From Modestobacter sp. L9-4 (lineage in GTDB: Bacteria; Actinomycetota; Actinomycetes; Mycobacteriales; Geodermatophilaceae): 64,000 nt of DNA. The stretch is taken from positions 62,001 through 126,000 of the forward strand of contig NZ_CP077800.1 in the NCBI RefSeq assembly GCF_019112525.1. Reading direction: 5' to 3'. The translations under genes and the position numbers were made by a program. Shown in pieces: positions 17,069 through 25,035 of this stretch; the stretch's first letter is position 1, and each line of letters starts with the position of its first letter. The notes under the pieces were generated by a model. It was not told where the DNA came from and did not search any database. It worked only from the letters and a program-made list of their open reading frames with translations.

Positions 17069-17839
17069 TCAGCGCGAGCGGAGGAACGTCCAGCTCTCCG
17101 CGGTGACCGCGCCCAGCGAGGCGTACAGGGCGGCGCCCTCGGGCGAGGGGTGCAGGCACGCCACGCGCGCCCCGGCGGACGCCGCGTGCTGCAGTGCGGC
17201 GACCGTCACGGCCCGGCCGACACCACGGCCGCGGTGGGTGGGCAGGGTCGCGACGTTCACCAGGACGGCGCACCCGTCGACCACGACGGTCTTCGCCGTG
17301 CCGCAGGGCCCACCGCGCTCCTCGGCCACGTGCACGGTGACCTGCGGGGAGTCCAGGGCGGCGGCGGTCGCCACCGGCGTGAAGACCTCCGGTGTCGTGC
17401 CGAAGCCGGCAGCGACCAGCTCGGCGTACTGCGTCGCCTCCGTGCCGTCCACCGTGCGCACGACCAGGCCCGGCGGGGCCGGCGGGACGTCCGCGGGGGC
17501 GGACAGGTCGATCAGCTGGAAGTCCATGCGGTGGCCGTGGACCAGCCCGTGCCGCCGGGCCACCGCGGCCAGCTCGTCGCCGGGGGTCCCGCGCACGACG
17601 ATGCTCCACGGCGTCCCCGTCCAGTCCTGGGCCGCGACGAGCCGCTCGACCTCGGCGACGTCCGGCTCGGTGGCGGTGCTCACCACCGCGTTGAGGGCGG
17701 CCGCCGGTGCGCCGGTGACGTACAGCGTGGTGTCGTGCGCGCCCTCCAGGGTCCGGCCGGCGACGGCGTACCGGGCGGCCAGGGCCATCGCCCCCCGCCA
17801 CGCGTGTGCGGCGCGGTCGGTGGTCGTCTGCAGGTGCAC
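17069..17839 (-). CDS. GNAT family N-acetyltransferase
   Basis: This 256-residue protein carries a C-terminal GNAT domain with motif A: VNVATLPTHRGRGVGRAVTVAALQHAASAGARVACLHPSPEGAALYASLG (about residues 195-245). The V-A-T-x-P-x-x-R-G-x-G-x-G/A signature binds acetyl-CoA. The N-terminal third (ALAARYAVAGRTLEGAHDTTLYVTGAPAAALNAVV) resembles the lid region of two-domain GNATs. The GTG at 17839 follows GGAG by 5 bases. It converges with the LysR gene across a 50-base gap. The substrate is unknown. Confidence 0.82.
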   Translation of the reverse strand: MHLQTTTDRAAHAWRGAMALAARYAVAGRTLEGAHDTTLYVTGAPAAALNAVVSTATEPDVAEVERLVAAQDWTGTPWSIVVRGTPGDELAAVARRHGLVHGHRMDFQLIDLSAPADVPPAPPGLVVRTVDGTEATQYAELVAAGFGTTPEVFTPVATAAALDSPQVTVHVAEERGGPCGTAKTVVVDGCAVLVNVATLPTHRGRGVGRAVTVAALQHAASAGARVACLHPSPEGAALYASLGAVTAESWTFLRSR

Positions 17840-17991
17840 GGCGTCTCCTCGGGGGTGGGGCGCCGCGGACGTGCGGCGATGCACGCCCAGCGAAGACCGG
17901 CCCGGCCGCGGCGCGCACCCGGGCCGGCACGGGCATCTCGCGCTCGGTGACCCGGCGCCGGGCAGGACGCCGCGACAACCCGGTGGTCTCC

Positions 17992-18023
17992 CGGATGGAG
18001 CCGGTCCCCGCGCTCCCTAGCGT
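17992..18023 (+). promoter_or_regulatory. Promoter CGGATG-N20-TAGCGT
   Basis: CGGATG (17992-17997) and TAGCGT (18018-18023) lie exactly 20 bases apart and read toward the small gene at 18064. The layout is shared with promoters at 6153, 21352 and 23975. The predicted transcript start near 18030 leaves a leader of about 35 nt containing GAGGAGGT. Confidence 0.55.
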
Positions 18024-18063
18024 CGATCGCACGATCGGGCCGCCGGTCACCGAGGAGGTCGTG

Positions 18064-18348
18064 ATGTCCCGTCCGCTGTCCGTGCTGCTGCTCCGACTGC
18101 GGCTGGCCGCACCTCCACCCGGAGCCGGCCACGAGCCGCACCGGCCGGTCGCGCTGTCCCGCAGCAGGCGGGCGCGGGGTGCCGTCCGCCGCCTCCTGGC
18201 GCGTCAGTGGGAGCTGTACCAGCGGCTGTACCTGCCCCCGTTCCCGTGGGAGGAGGACTTCCTGCGCTGGTCCGGCGACCAGTTGGTGGGGCAGCTGCTG
18301 CCCCCGTCCGGACGGCACGGCCACGACAGCAGCCGGATCGAGCCCTGA
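18064..18348 (+). CDS. Small hypothetical protein
   Basis: I do not recognise this 94-residue protein. It is basic and Arg-rich in the first half. A compact aromatic segment, WELYQRLYLPPFPWEEDFLRWSGD (about residues 51-74), looks like the conserved core. There is no signal peptide or clear membrane helix. GAGGAGGT ends 4 bases before the ATG (a GTG sits directly upstream), and a CGGATG-N20-TAGCGT promoter lies 40 bases further up. Promoter, ribosome site and coding bias together support it as a real gene. It ends 37 bases before the convergent LuxR-type regulator. Confidence 0.62.
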   Translation: MSRPLSVLLLRLRLAAPPPGAGHEPHRPVALSRSRRARGAVRRLLARQWELYQRLYLPPFPWEEDFLRWSGDQLVGQLLPPSGRHGHDSSRIEP

Positions 18349-18384
18349 CCGCAGCCCCGCGCCGCCCCGCTCCCGGCCGGGGGC

Positions 18385-21174
18385 TCAGACGCCGAGCCGG
18401 GGCCCGCGCGTCTCGGCCAGCGCCCGGGCCAGCCGGGTGCGGCTGGTGACCCCGAGCTTGCGGTAGACCGCGGCCAGGTGGCTCTCCACCGTGCGCACGC
18501 TGACGAACTGCGCCGCCGCGATCTCACGGTTGCTGGCCCCCGCGGCCACCGCCTGCGCGATCCGCTGCTCCGACGCCGTGAGACCGGTCGGCCCGGCCGG
18601 CCCACCGGTGCCCAGCAGCTGCTCGGCCCGCCGCTGCAGCGGGACGTCCCCGGCGTCACCGGCGACCGCCCGGGCCTGCTGGAGGAGCGCCTGCGCCCGC
18701 GCGCGGGCCCGGCGCCGCCGCAGGACCCGTCCCAGCTCCAGCAGGCTGCGGCCGTGCTCGCGCCGGTACCCGGTGGGGGCCAGCAGTGCGACCGACTCCT
18801 CGAGCAGCTGCTGGGCCACGGCCGCCTCGCCGCGCACCCCGGCCACCAGCCCGCGGACGCGCAGCAGCTGCCCGGACACCAGGGGGCGGTCGCCCCCGGC
18901 TGCCACCTCCGCCAGCCGGGCCGCGACCTCCTCGGCCTCGTCGGGCCGGTCCAGCGCGCACAGCGTCTCGGCCAGGTCGACGTCCAGCCACAGCCGGCGT
19001 CCCGGGTCGCGGACGCCCGCGGCGTCGGCCAGCCGGCGGGCCGCGGTCAGCGGCTCCACCGCCTCCGCCCACCGCCCGTCCCGGGCCGCGGCCATGCCCT
19101 GCAGGGCCAGCCGGGTCCAGGCGTGCACGGCGCTGCTGCCCGAGCGGCCCGGCCCGTCCAGCACGGCCTGCAGCTCGTCGGGGTCCCCGGTCGCCAGCGC
19201 CAGCACGCCCCGGGCCCGGACGACGAACGGCGGTGCGGCCTCGGCCCACGGTGGGGTGTGCTCCAGCGCGGCGAGCAGCTGCTCCGCCCGCGGCCGGTCG
19301 CCGCCCAGCACGGCGACCAGTGCCAGGTGGTGGCCGAAGAAGGAGGCATGGGCCTCCTCGCCGCCGGCGGTGGCCTCCTCGACGAGCTGTTCCAGCACCG
19401 TGGTGGAGGTGCCGAGGTCGTCGACCTGGTAGGCGGAGCGGCCCAGCACCGCCCGGGTGCTGTCGAGCACGCTGACCAGCGGCAGGCCGTGCTCCAGCGC
19501 GGCCGCGCGGTCCAGCAGCGCGCGGTCCAGCCCGAGGCCCTGGTCCAGGCGCAGCTGCACCAGGGTGGTCAGCGCGCGGTGCAGGGTGCTCGGTGCCCGC
19601 TGCTCCCGGGTGAGGACGGCGACGGCGGACTCGGCGAGGCGGTCCCGCTCGGGCATCGGCCGGGAGCCGTCCTCGGCCCGGTAGGTGTCCAGGACGGCGA
19701 GGGCCACGGGCTCGGCGGGCAGCTGCCCGGCCAGCCGGGCGAGCAGGTCGTGCGCCCGCTGCTCGCCGTAGCGGACCACCTCGGCCTCCACCAGCAGCGG
19801 CAGGACGCGGTCGAGCAGGTCACCGGGGAGGTCGGCCAGCGCCAGCCCCTCCAGGTCCAGCACCCGGTCCAGGTCGCCGGCGGCGAACGCGAGCTCGGCG
19901 ACCGCGACCGCGCGGGAGTCCCGGGCGCCCGGGCCCGACGGGCTGCGCTCCAGGGCGCGCAGGGTCTGGTCCAGCGCCGCCGCGGTGGCGCCGTGCGCCC
20001 GGGACTCGGCCGCGCCCTCGTCGAGGGCGGCGGCGACCTCCGCGTCGGGGCCGGGTGGGACGGCGAGGTCGAGGTGGTGGGCGCGCTCGCCGGCCGTGGT
20101 CGCCACCGCGGCGATCAGCCGGTGCAGGCCCGGCCGGTCGGCGGCGCCGCACGCCTCCAGCGCCGCCGCGCCCACCAGCGGGTGCACCGGCTCGACCCCC
20201 TGCGGGGTGAGGTGCAGGACGCCGGCGTCCAGGGCGTCGAGGAGCGCGCGCCGGCCGTCGGGCACCACGGTGGTCAGCCGCTCGGGCGCGACCCGGCCGA
20301 GCGCGGCGACGACGGCCAGCGCCGTCCGGGCAGCGCCGGTGAGCCCGCCGATGCGGGTGGCGAGCACGCCGGTCAGGGACGCCGGGGTGCCGACGTCGGG
20401 TGAGGAGGCGAGGGAGCCCAGCTGGGGGTGGCTGAGCTCGGCGGCCCACAGCGGGTTGCCCGCGGTGACCCGGTGCAGCTCGCCGAGGACGGTGGGGTCC
20501 CACCGGCGTCCGGTCCGCTCGGTGACCAGCTCGGCGAGGGAGCCCACCGACAGCGGCGGCACGCCCAGGACGTCGGAGGGGCGGAACAGGTCGGCCTCGA
20601 CCCGGTCCTGGGCGCCGGACAGCGCCCCGTACAGGGCCTGGGTGGCCAGCAGGGCCGGGGCACGCCCGTCGCGGGGCGGCCGGGTGAGCACGTGCCGCAC
20701 CACCGCGGCCGTCTCCGGGTCCAGCTCCGGCCAGTCGTCGACCGCCAGGCAGACCGGCGCGTTGACGAGCAGGCCGTCGACCCAGGACGCCACGGCGGTG
20801 CGCAGCGCGGTGGGCGGCAGCGGGCGGTCGGCCGGCCGGCGGGCGAGGGCCACCTCCAGGGCCACCCGCTGGACCGGCGGCAGGGCGTCGAGCTCGGCCT
20901 CCCGCAGCGGGTGCAGGAGGTCGATCAGCCCGGCGAAGGGCTGCCCGCCGGTCCCCGCGGCACGGGCGGAGAGGACGACCGCGCCGGCCGCGCGGGCGTC
21001 GGCCACGGTGAGCGCCAGCACCGTGCTCTTGCCGATCCCCGGCTCGCCGACCAGCAGGGTGCGGGTGCCCGCCCCGGTCGCCCGCCGCCGCAGCTCGGCC
21101 ACCAGCGCCAGGCGTTCGGGCGCCACGGGCTGCACCGCCGGCACCCTGTCCTCGGTCGGCTCGGTCGTGTCCAT
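18385..21174 (-). CDS. Large LuxR-family regulator with AAA/STAND ATPase domain
   Basis: This 929-residue regulator carries an ATPase with Walker A GEPGIGKSTV (about residues 42-52) and Walker B VCLAVDDWPELD (about 130-141). A long helical repeat region follows. The C-terminal LuxR helix-turn-helix reads LTASEQRIAQAVAAGASNREIAAAQFVSVRTVESHLAAVYRKLGV. The ATG at 21174 follows GAGGGGG. It is divergent from a hypothetical gene at 21391 across a 216-base region that contains a 22-base tandem repeat. This is the second such regulator in 18 kb. The inducer and targets are unknown. Confidence 0.88.
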   Translation of the reverse strand: MDTTEPTEDRVPAVQPVAPERLALVAELRRRATGAGTRTLLVGEPGIGKSTVLALTVADARAAGAVVLSARAAGTGGQPFAGLIDLLHPLREAELDALPPVQRVALEVALARRPADRPLPPTALRTAVASWVDGLLVNAPVCLAVDDWPELDPETAAVVRHVLTRPPRDGRAPALLATQALYGALSGAQDRVEADLFRPSDVLGVPPLSVGSLAELVTERTGRRWDPTVLGELHRVTAGNPLWAAELSHPQLGSLASSPDVGTPASLTGVLATRIGGLTGAARTALAVVAALGRVAPERLTTVVPDGRRALLDALDAGVLHLTPQGVEPVHPLVGAAALEACGAADRPGLHRLIAAVATTAGERAHHLDLAVPPGPDAEVAAALDEGAAESRAHGATAAALDQTLRALERSPSGPGARDSRAVAVAELAFAAGDLDRVLDLEGLALADLPGDLLDRVLPLLVEAEVVRYGEQRAHDLLARLAGQLPAEPVALAVLDTYRAEDGSRPMPERDRLAESAVAVLTREQRAPSTLHRALTTLVQLRLDQGLGLDRALLDRAAALEHGLPLVSVLDSTRAVLGRSAYQVDDLGTSTTVLEQLVEEATAGGEEAHASFFGHHLALVAVLGGDRPRAEQLLAALEHTPPWAEAAPPFVVRARGVLALATGDPDELQAVLDGPGRSGSSAVHAWTRLALQGMAAARDGRWAEAVEPLTAARRLADAAGVRDPGRRLWLDVDLAETLCALDRPDEAEEVAARLAEVAAGGDRPLVSGQLLRVRGLVAGVRGEAAVAQQLLEESVALLAPTGYRREHGRSLLELGRVLRRRRARARAQALLQQARAVAGDAGDVPLQRRAEQLLGTGGPAGPTGLTASEQRIAQAVAAGASNREIAAAQFVSVRTVESHLAAVYRKLGVTSRTRLARALAETRGPRLGV

Positions 21175-21259
21175 CGTGGTCCCCCTCGAACGGCCGGCCC
21201 GGGCGCACCGGCATCGGTCCTGAGCACACCGCGCCGCCGTGGACGTCCGGTGGACGATC

Positions 21260-21303
21260 GATCGACGTCCGCTGTGCCGGCGATCGACGTGGGCTGTGCC
21301 GGC
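21260..21303. repeat. 22-base tandem repeat in a divergent promoter region
   Basis: Two adjacent 22-base units, 21260-21281 and 21282-21303, are identical at 20 positions. Each begins GATCGACGT and ends CTGTGCCGGC. They lie between the LuxR-type regulator (minus) and the hypothetical gene (plus), upstream of the CGGACG-N20-TAGCGT promoter. Position and spacing of two helical turns suggest an operator. Confidence 0.6.
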
Positions 21304-21351
21304 GGCGCCCGGTCGCACAGCGCGCGCAGGGCCGACAGTCCCGTGGTCGCA

Positions 21352-21383
21352 CGGACGTGACCGGGGGGCCGGCGACCTAGCGT
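21352..21383 (+). promoter_or_regulatory. Promoter CGGACG-N20-TAGCGT
   Basis: CGGACG (21352-21357) and TAGCGT (21378-21383) are 20 bases apart. The ATG at 21391 comes 7 bases after the -10 box, so the transcript is probably leaderless. It shares its layout with three other promoters in the window. Confidence 0.58.
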
Positions 21384-21390
21384 CGGGTCC

Positions 21391-21987
21391 ATGCCGAACG
21401 TCGAGGCCGGCGACCTGCACGCCGGCCGCGGTCAGCTGGCCCGCCGGGTGCTGGAGACAGCCCTGTTCTGCCACGCCGACAGCGAGCTCGAGACGACCGC
21501 CTTCGGCGGTGACCGGCCGGCGGGCGGACTGCGCCTGGCGGTGGTGGAGCAGGTGCGGACGCTGATGGCCGGCCTGACCCCCGACCGCGACTCCGGGACC
21601 GGGGGCGACGTCGACGTCCGCGGGTCCGCCGTCGAGCCCGGGCTGGTGCTCGTCACCGTCGCGACCGGCACCGGACGGCGGCAGCTGGGCGTCCAGGTGG
21701 TCGACCACGGCGAGCTGCTCGTGCGGGACCGGGTCGAGTCGCTGCCCGACCGCCGCGACCGGTTCCGGACCGCCGCCGGCCGGGACGCCGCCTGGTACGC
21801 GCTCCTGGCCGGGGACCTCACCGACCACCGGGTCCGCCAGCGCGTGCAGAGCGTGCAGGGCCGGTTCGCCTGGGACGGCGACCTGGTCGTCGCACCGCAG
21901 TACGCCTCGGGCTTCCTCCGCCTCGGGGCGGCGGACCTGCACCGGCTCGTCGACCGGGTCGCCGACTCGTGCCCGACGGCCCGATGA
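21391..21987 (+). CDS. Hypothetical protein
   Basis: I do not recognise this 198-residue protein. It has no signal peptide, membrane helix or known catalytic motif. Its sequence alternates short strands and helices (GLVLVTVATGTGRRQLGVQVVDHGELLV, then AAWYALLAGDLTDHRVRQRVQSVQGRFAWDGDLVVAPQYASGFLRLGAADLHRLVD). This suggests a small soluble alpha/beta protein. It appears leaderless: TAGCGT sits 7 bases before the ATG. It is divergent from the LuxR-type regulator at 18385, which may control it through the 22-base tandem repeat. Confidence 0.68.
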   Translation: MPNVEAGDLHAGRGQLARRVLETALFCHADSELETTAFGGDRPAGGLRLAVVEQVRTLMAGLTPDRDSGTGGDVDVRGSAVEPGLVLVTVATGTGRRQLGVQVVDHGELLVRDRVESLPDRRDRFRTAAGRDAAWYALLAGDLTDHRVRQRVQSVQGRFAWDGDLVVAPQYASGFLRLGAADLHRLVDRVADSCPTAR

Positions 21988-22052
21988 GCCCCGCCCGCCG
22001 GACGCGCGGCACGCGACTGGACGGGCGGGCGCCGGGGCCCCGGCGGGCACGG

Positions 22053-22862
22053 TCACGCCGCGGCGCGCACCCTGGGCCGGCTCAGCCGCTCGTAGGTCAG
22101 GGCGTTGCGCCGGCGGGTGAACAGACGCAGCGACCAGACGGTCACCTTCCACCGCAGCCCGACGACCGTGTACATGCGGTCGCGGTCCACCGCGTCCAGC
22201 GCGGCCTCCACCACCCGGTCGGGGCTGATCGGGCGGCCGAAGGCGGCCTCCTCGTGCCCGCCGAGCACCTGGAAGTACTCGGTGTCGACCGCGGCCGGGC
22301 ACACGGCGGTGATCCGGACCCCGGAGCCGCGGTTCTCCGCCCACAGCCCCTCGGTGAAGGCCTGCACGAACGCCTTCGTCGCGGAGTAGACGAGCTGGTA
22401 GGGCAGCGCCTGGAACGCCCCCGCGGAGGACACGTTCACCACCACGCCGTCGCCGCGGGCCACCATCGCCGGCAGGAACTGGTGGGTCAGGCCGACGTAG
22501 GCGGTCGTGCCGACGGTGATCATGTCCCGGTCGCGCCGCGGGTCGGCGGCGACGAAGGGACCGTAGGCGGAGAAGCCGGCGTTGTTGACCAGCACGTCCA
22601 CCTCCAGGCCCAGGTCGGCGACGGCGGCGGCGACCTGCTCGGCGGCGTCCGGTGCGCTGAGGTCGGCGACCACCACGTGGGTGGCCACGCCGTGCGCCCG
22701 GTGCAGCTCGGTGGCCAGCCGGGTGAGCTCGGCCTCCCGCCGGGCGACCAGCACCACGGTGCTCCCGCGTGCGGCCAGCGTCCGGGCGAAGGCCGCGCCG
22801 ATGCCCGACGAGGCGCCGGTCACCAGTGCGGTCCGGCCTCGGTGGTCGATCTCGTTCGTCAT
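22053..22862 (-). CDS. Short-chain dehydrogenase/reductase
   Basis: This 269-residue protein is a classical SDR with a Rossmann fold. The NAD(P)-binding TGASSGIG motif is at about residues 15-22, with VARREAE after the second strand suggesting NADP(H). NNAG follows at about residue 92. The catalytic serine is in VNVSSAG, and the tyrosine and lysine are in YSATK. The extra C-terminal tail (VTVWSLRLFTRRRNALTYERL) is typical of the actinobacterial SDR group acting on long-chain or lipid ketones. AGGGA lies 4 bases upstream of the ATG. It is divergent from an AraC regulator 146 bases away. The substrate is unknown. Confidence 0.9.
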   Translation of the reverse strand: MTNEIDHRGRTALVTGASSGIGAAFARTLAARGSTVVLVARREAELTRLATELHRAHGVATHVVVADLSAPDAAEQVAAAVADLGLEVDVLVNNAGFSAYGPFVAADPRRDRDMITVGTTAYVGLTHQFLPAMVARGDGVVVNVSSAGAFQALPYQLVYSATKAFVQAFTEGLWAENRGSGVRITAVCPAAVDTEYFQVLGGHEEAAFGRPISPDRVVEAALDAVDRDRMYTVVGLRWKVTVWSLRLFTRRRNALTYERLSRPRVRAAA

Positions 22863-23008
22863 GTCGTCCCTCTGTCTCGCGTCGTGGTGGACCCGGCTCC
22901 CGGCCGGGCACACCGAGCCTGTCGCCGGGGCGGTGCCGTGGCTTGCGACCGGGCGCGGTGGCCTGTCGGTGCGGCGCACGCCGCCCGGGCTGCGGCGTAG
23001 GTCCCGTC

Positions 23009-23953
23009 GTGTACCGGGTGGAGGAACAGCCGCGCGACGGCTTCGACGAGGCGTTCGCCGCGCTGCACGGCGACCACGACGTCCTGCTCACCGCGGCCGG
23101 GAGCCCCGGGCGCGGCCGGCTGGTGTCGCAGCAGAGCGACCGGTACCGGCTCGCCTCGTGCGGCGGGGGAGACCAGCGCATCGCCCGCAGCTCGAGGCAC
23201 GTCCGCCGCGACCCCCGCGGCACCTACGAGCTGCTCGTGCCGCTGCGCGGGAGGGCGGTGGTGGGCACCGGCGGCAGCACAGCGACGCTGTCGGCCGGGA
23301 CGGCCGTGCTGTGCGACGTCGACCGGCCGCTGCGCCTGTCGCACGGCGCGGACTTCGAGTCCCTCGCTCTGGTCGTGCCCCAGCTCGAGGTCACCTCCCG
23401 CGACCGGGGGCTGGAGGCCGCCGCCTCGGTCATCGACACCAGCAGGGGCATCGGTGCGCTGGTGCGGCAGCTGGCGGTGTCCCTGCACGGCGAGCGGGAC
23501 GCGCTCGACCAGCAGGCCTTCGACGCCTCCTGCGACGGCCTGCTCGACCTCGCCGCGCTGGCCGCCGGGGGCGCCGACCGGGCCCCGGAGGCCCAGCACA
23601 GCTCGGTGCTCGACGCCGTCCGCGGCCACGTGCGCGCGCACGCCCACGAGCCCGACCTCGACGTCCAGCAGGTCGCGCGGGCCCTGGGCTGGTCCGCGCG
23701 GCACGTCCAGGGGGTGCTCCAGGCCGCGGGCACCACCGCCCGCGACCTGATCCGCACCCAGCGGCTGGAGCTGGCCCGCGCGCGGCTGACCAGCGCCCAG
23801 TGGGCCGACGTGACCGTCGCCGACATCGCCTCGGCCAGTGGGTTCAGCACCCACTCGATGTTCTCCACCGCCTTCCGCGCCGAGTTCGGGCTCACGCCGT
23901 CGGCCGCGCGTGCGCACCGTCCGCCGCGGGACCGGCCGGGCAGCGCGGGGTGA
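23009..23953 (+). CDS. AraC-family transcriptional regulator
   Basis: This 314-residue protein has an N-terminal AraC-binding-like domain (about residues 40-180) and a C-terminal double helix-turn-helix. The domain end (LARARLTSAQWADVTVADIASASGFSTHSMFSTAFRAEFGLTPSAAR) matches the AraC/XylS signature. The first helix pair is VLDAVRGHVRAHAHEPDLDVQQVARALGWSARHVQGVL. The GTG at 23009 is chosen because the product then begins VYRVEEQPRDGFDEAF, a usual opening for this subgroup. It is divergent from the SDR gene, its likely target. The ligand is unknown. Confidence 0.87.
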   Translation: MYRVEEQPRDGFDEAFAALHGDHDVLLTAAGSPGRGRLVSQQSDRYRLASCGGGDQRIARSSRHVRRDPRGTYELLVPLRGRAVVGTGGSTATLSAGTAVLCDVDRPLRLSHGADFESLALVVPQLEVTSRDRGLEAAASVIDTSRGIGALVRQLAVSLHGERDALDQQAFDASCDGLLDLAALAAGGADRAPEAQHSSVLDAVRGHVRAHAHEPDLDVQQVARALGWSARHVQGVLQAAGTTARDLIRTQRLELARARLTSAQWADVTVADIASASGFSTHSMFSTAFRAEFGLTPSAARAHRPPRDRPGSAG

Positions 23954-23974
23954 GGGCTGATCCCCGTGCTGGCA

Positions 23975-24006
23975 CGGATGCCGCGGCGCCGGCCCGCGGG
24001 CAGGGT
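23975..24006 (+). promoter_or_regulatory. Promoter CGGATG-N20-CAGGGT
   Basis: CGGATG (23975-23980) and CAGGGT (24001-24006) are 20 bases apart, as in three other promoters here. The first ATG downstream, at 24013, is 6 bases after the -10 box and opens a 20-codon reading frame. Confidence 0.55.
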
Positions 24007-24012
24007 CGGGGC

Positions 24013-24075
24013 ATGCCGCCCGACCACCACCTCCACCCGGCGTCCGTGACCACCGACGGCGGAGCGGCGTGGTGA
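24013..24075 (+). CDS. Possible 20-residue leader peptide
   Basis: The ATG at 24013 lies 6 bases after a -10-like CAGGGT and opens a 20-codon frame, MPPDHHLHPASVTTDGGAAW. It ends at TGA 24073-24075, overlapping the GTG at 24072 of the hydrolase gene (GTGA). The placement fits a leaderless leader peptide translationally coupled to the next gene. It is too short for coding statistics to decide, and it may only be an upstream start that never yields a stable product. Confidence 0.3.
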   Translation: MPPDHHLHPASVTTDGGAAW

Positions 24076-24818
24076 GCAGCGGCAGCGTGGTGCCCCAGGA
24101 GGTGGCCGACGACGTGTTCCGCGTCGACGGCGGGCTGGTCAACTGGTACCTGCTGCGCGACGGTCGGGACCTCACCCTCGTCGACGCCGGCTACCCCGGG
24201 GACGCCGGTGCGGTGCTGGCCTCGATCGCGGTCCTCGGCCACCGGCCCGGCGACGTCCGGGCGCTGCTGCTCACCCACGCCCACGCCGACCACATCGGTG
24301 CCGCGACCGCCCTCGCCGTCCACGGGGTGCCGGTCTGGTGCTCCCCGGAGGAGGTGCCGCACGCCCGCCGGGAGTTCCTGCAGCAGGTGACCCCGGGGAT
24401 GCTGCTGCCCCACCTGTGGCGCCCGAGCGTGCTCGGCTGGGCGCTCGGCGCCGTCACCCACGGCGGCCTGCGGTCGGTCGCCGTCCCGGCGCTGCCCTTC
24501 CCGGCGCCGGGGCCGCTGGACCTGCCCGGCGCACCGGTGCCGGTGGCGACCCCCGGGCACACCGTCGGGCACACCGCCTACCTCCTGCCCGGCGCCGGTG
24601 CCGTGCTCACCGGCGACACGCTGGTCACCGGGCACCCCACCGTGCGCCGGGTCGGGCCGCAGCTGCTCCCGGAGTTCTTCGACCACGACCGGGCCGGGGC
24701 GGTGCGGGCGCTGGGCGCGCTGGCCGCCCTGGACGCCGACCTGCTCCTGCCCGGTCACGGCCGGCCGCTGCGGACACCCGTCACCCGGGCCGTGGAACTG
24801 GCCGCCGACGCGGCCTGA
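24072..24818 (+). CDS. Metallo-beta-lactamase-fold hydrolase
   Basis: This protein of about 248 residues has the two-metal site of the metallo-beta-lactamase superfamily. The key motif is LLLTHAHADHIGAA (T-H-x-H-x-D-H, about residues 68-75). Later metal ligands are in VATPGHTVGHTAYLL, LTGDTLVTGHP and LLPGHGRPL. The substrate could be a lactone, thioester or phosphoester. The start may be GTG 24069 or GTG 24072; GGAG at 24061-24064 suits 24072 better. It overlaps a 20-codon upstream frame served by a CGGATG-N20-CAGGGT promoter. Confidence 0.85.
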   Translation: MSSGSVVPQEVADDVFRVDGGLVNWYLLRDGRDLTLVDAGYPGDAGAVLASIAVLGHRPGDVRALLLTHAHADHIGAATALAVHGVPVWCSPEEVPHARREFLQQVTPGMLLPHLWRPSVLGWALGAVTHGGLRSVAVPALPFPAPGPLDLPGAPVPVATPGHTVGHTAYLLPGAGAVLTGDTLVTGHPTVRRVGPQLLPEFFDHDRAGAVRALGALAALDADLLLPGHGRPLRTPVTRAVELAADAA

Positions 24819-25035
24819 GCACCCGGCCCCGCGGCGCACCACGACCAGAGGCGTGCGCGGCACGGCACGGGGGTCCGGTCGCGGTGACCGCCGGGACGGG
24901 TCCCGGCGTCCGGCCCGGCGGCGCGCCGCCGCCGTCCACAGCGGCGCGCGGGACGTCGGACAGCCTGCGCACAGGTCGCCGCCGGACCGTCGTCCCACCG
25001 GCCGGGACGACCCGGCCTCCGGACGAGGAGTGCAC

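Noticed and set aside
21175-23223. Upstream extension of the LuxR-type regulator to 1612 codons
   Set aside because: The extension runs antisense through the hypothetical gene and across the SDR gene. An ATG at 21174 with GAGGGGG and the start of the ATPase domain give the real start.
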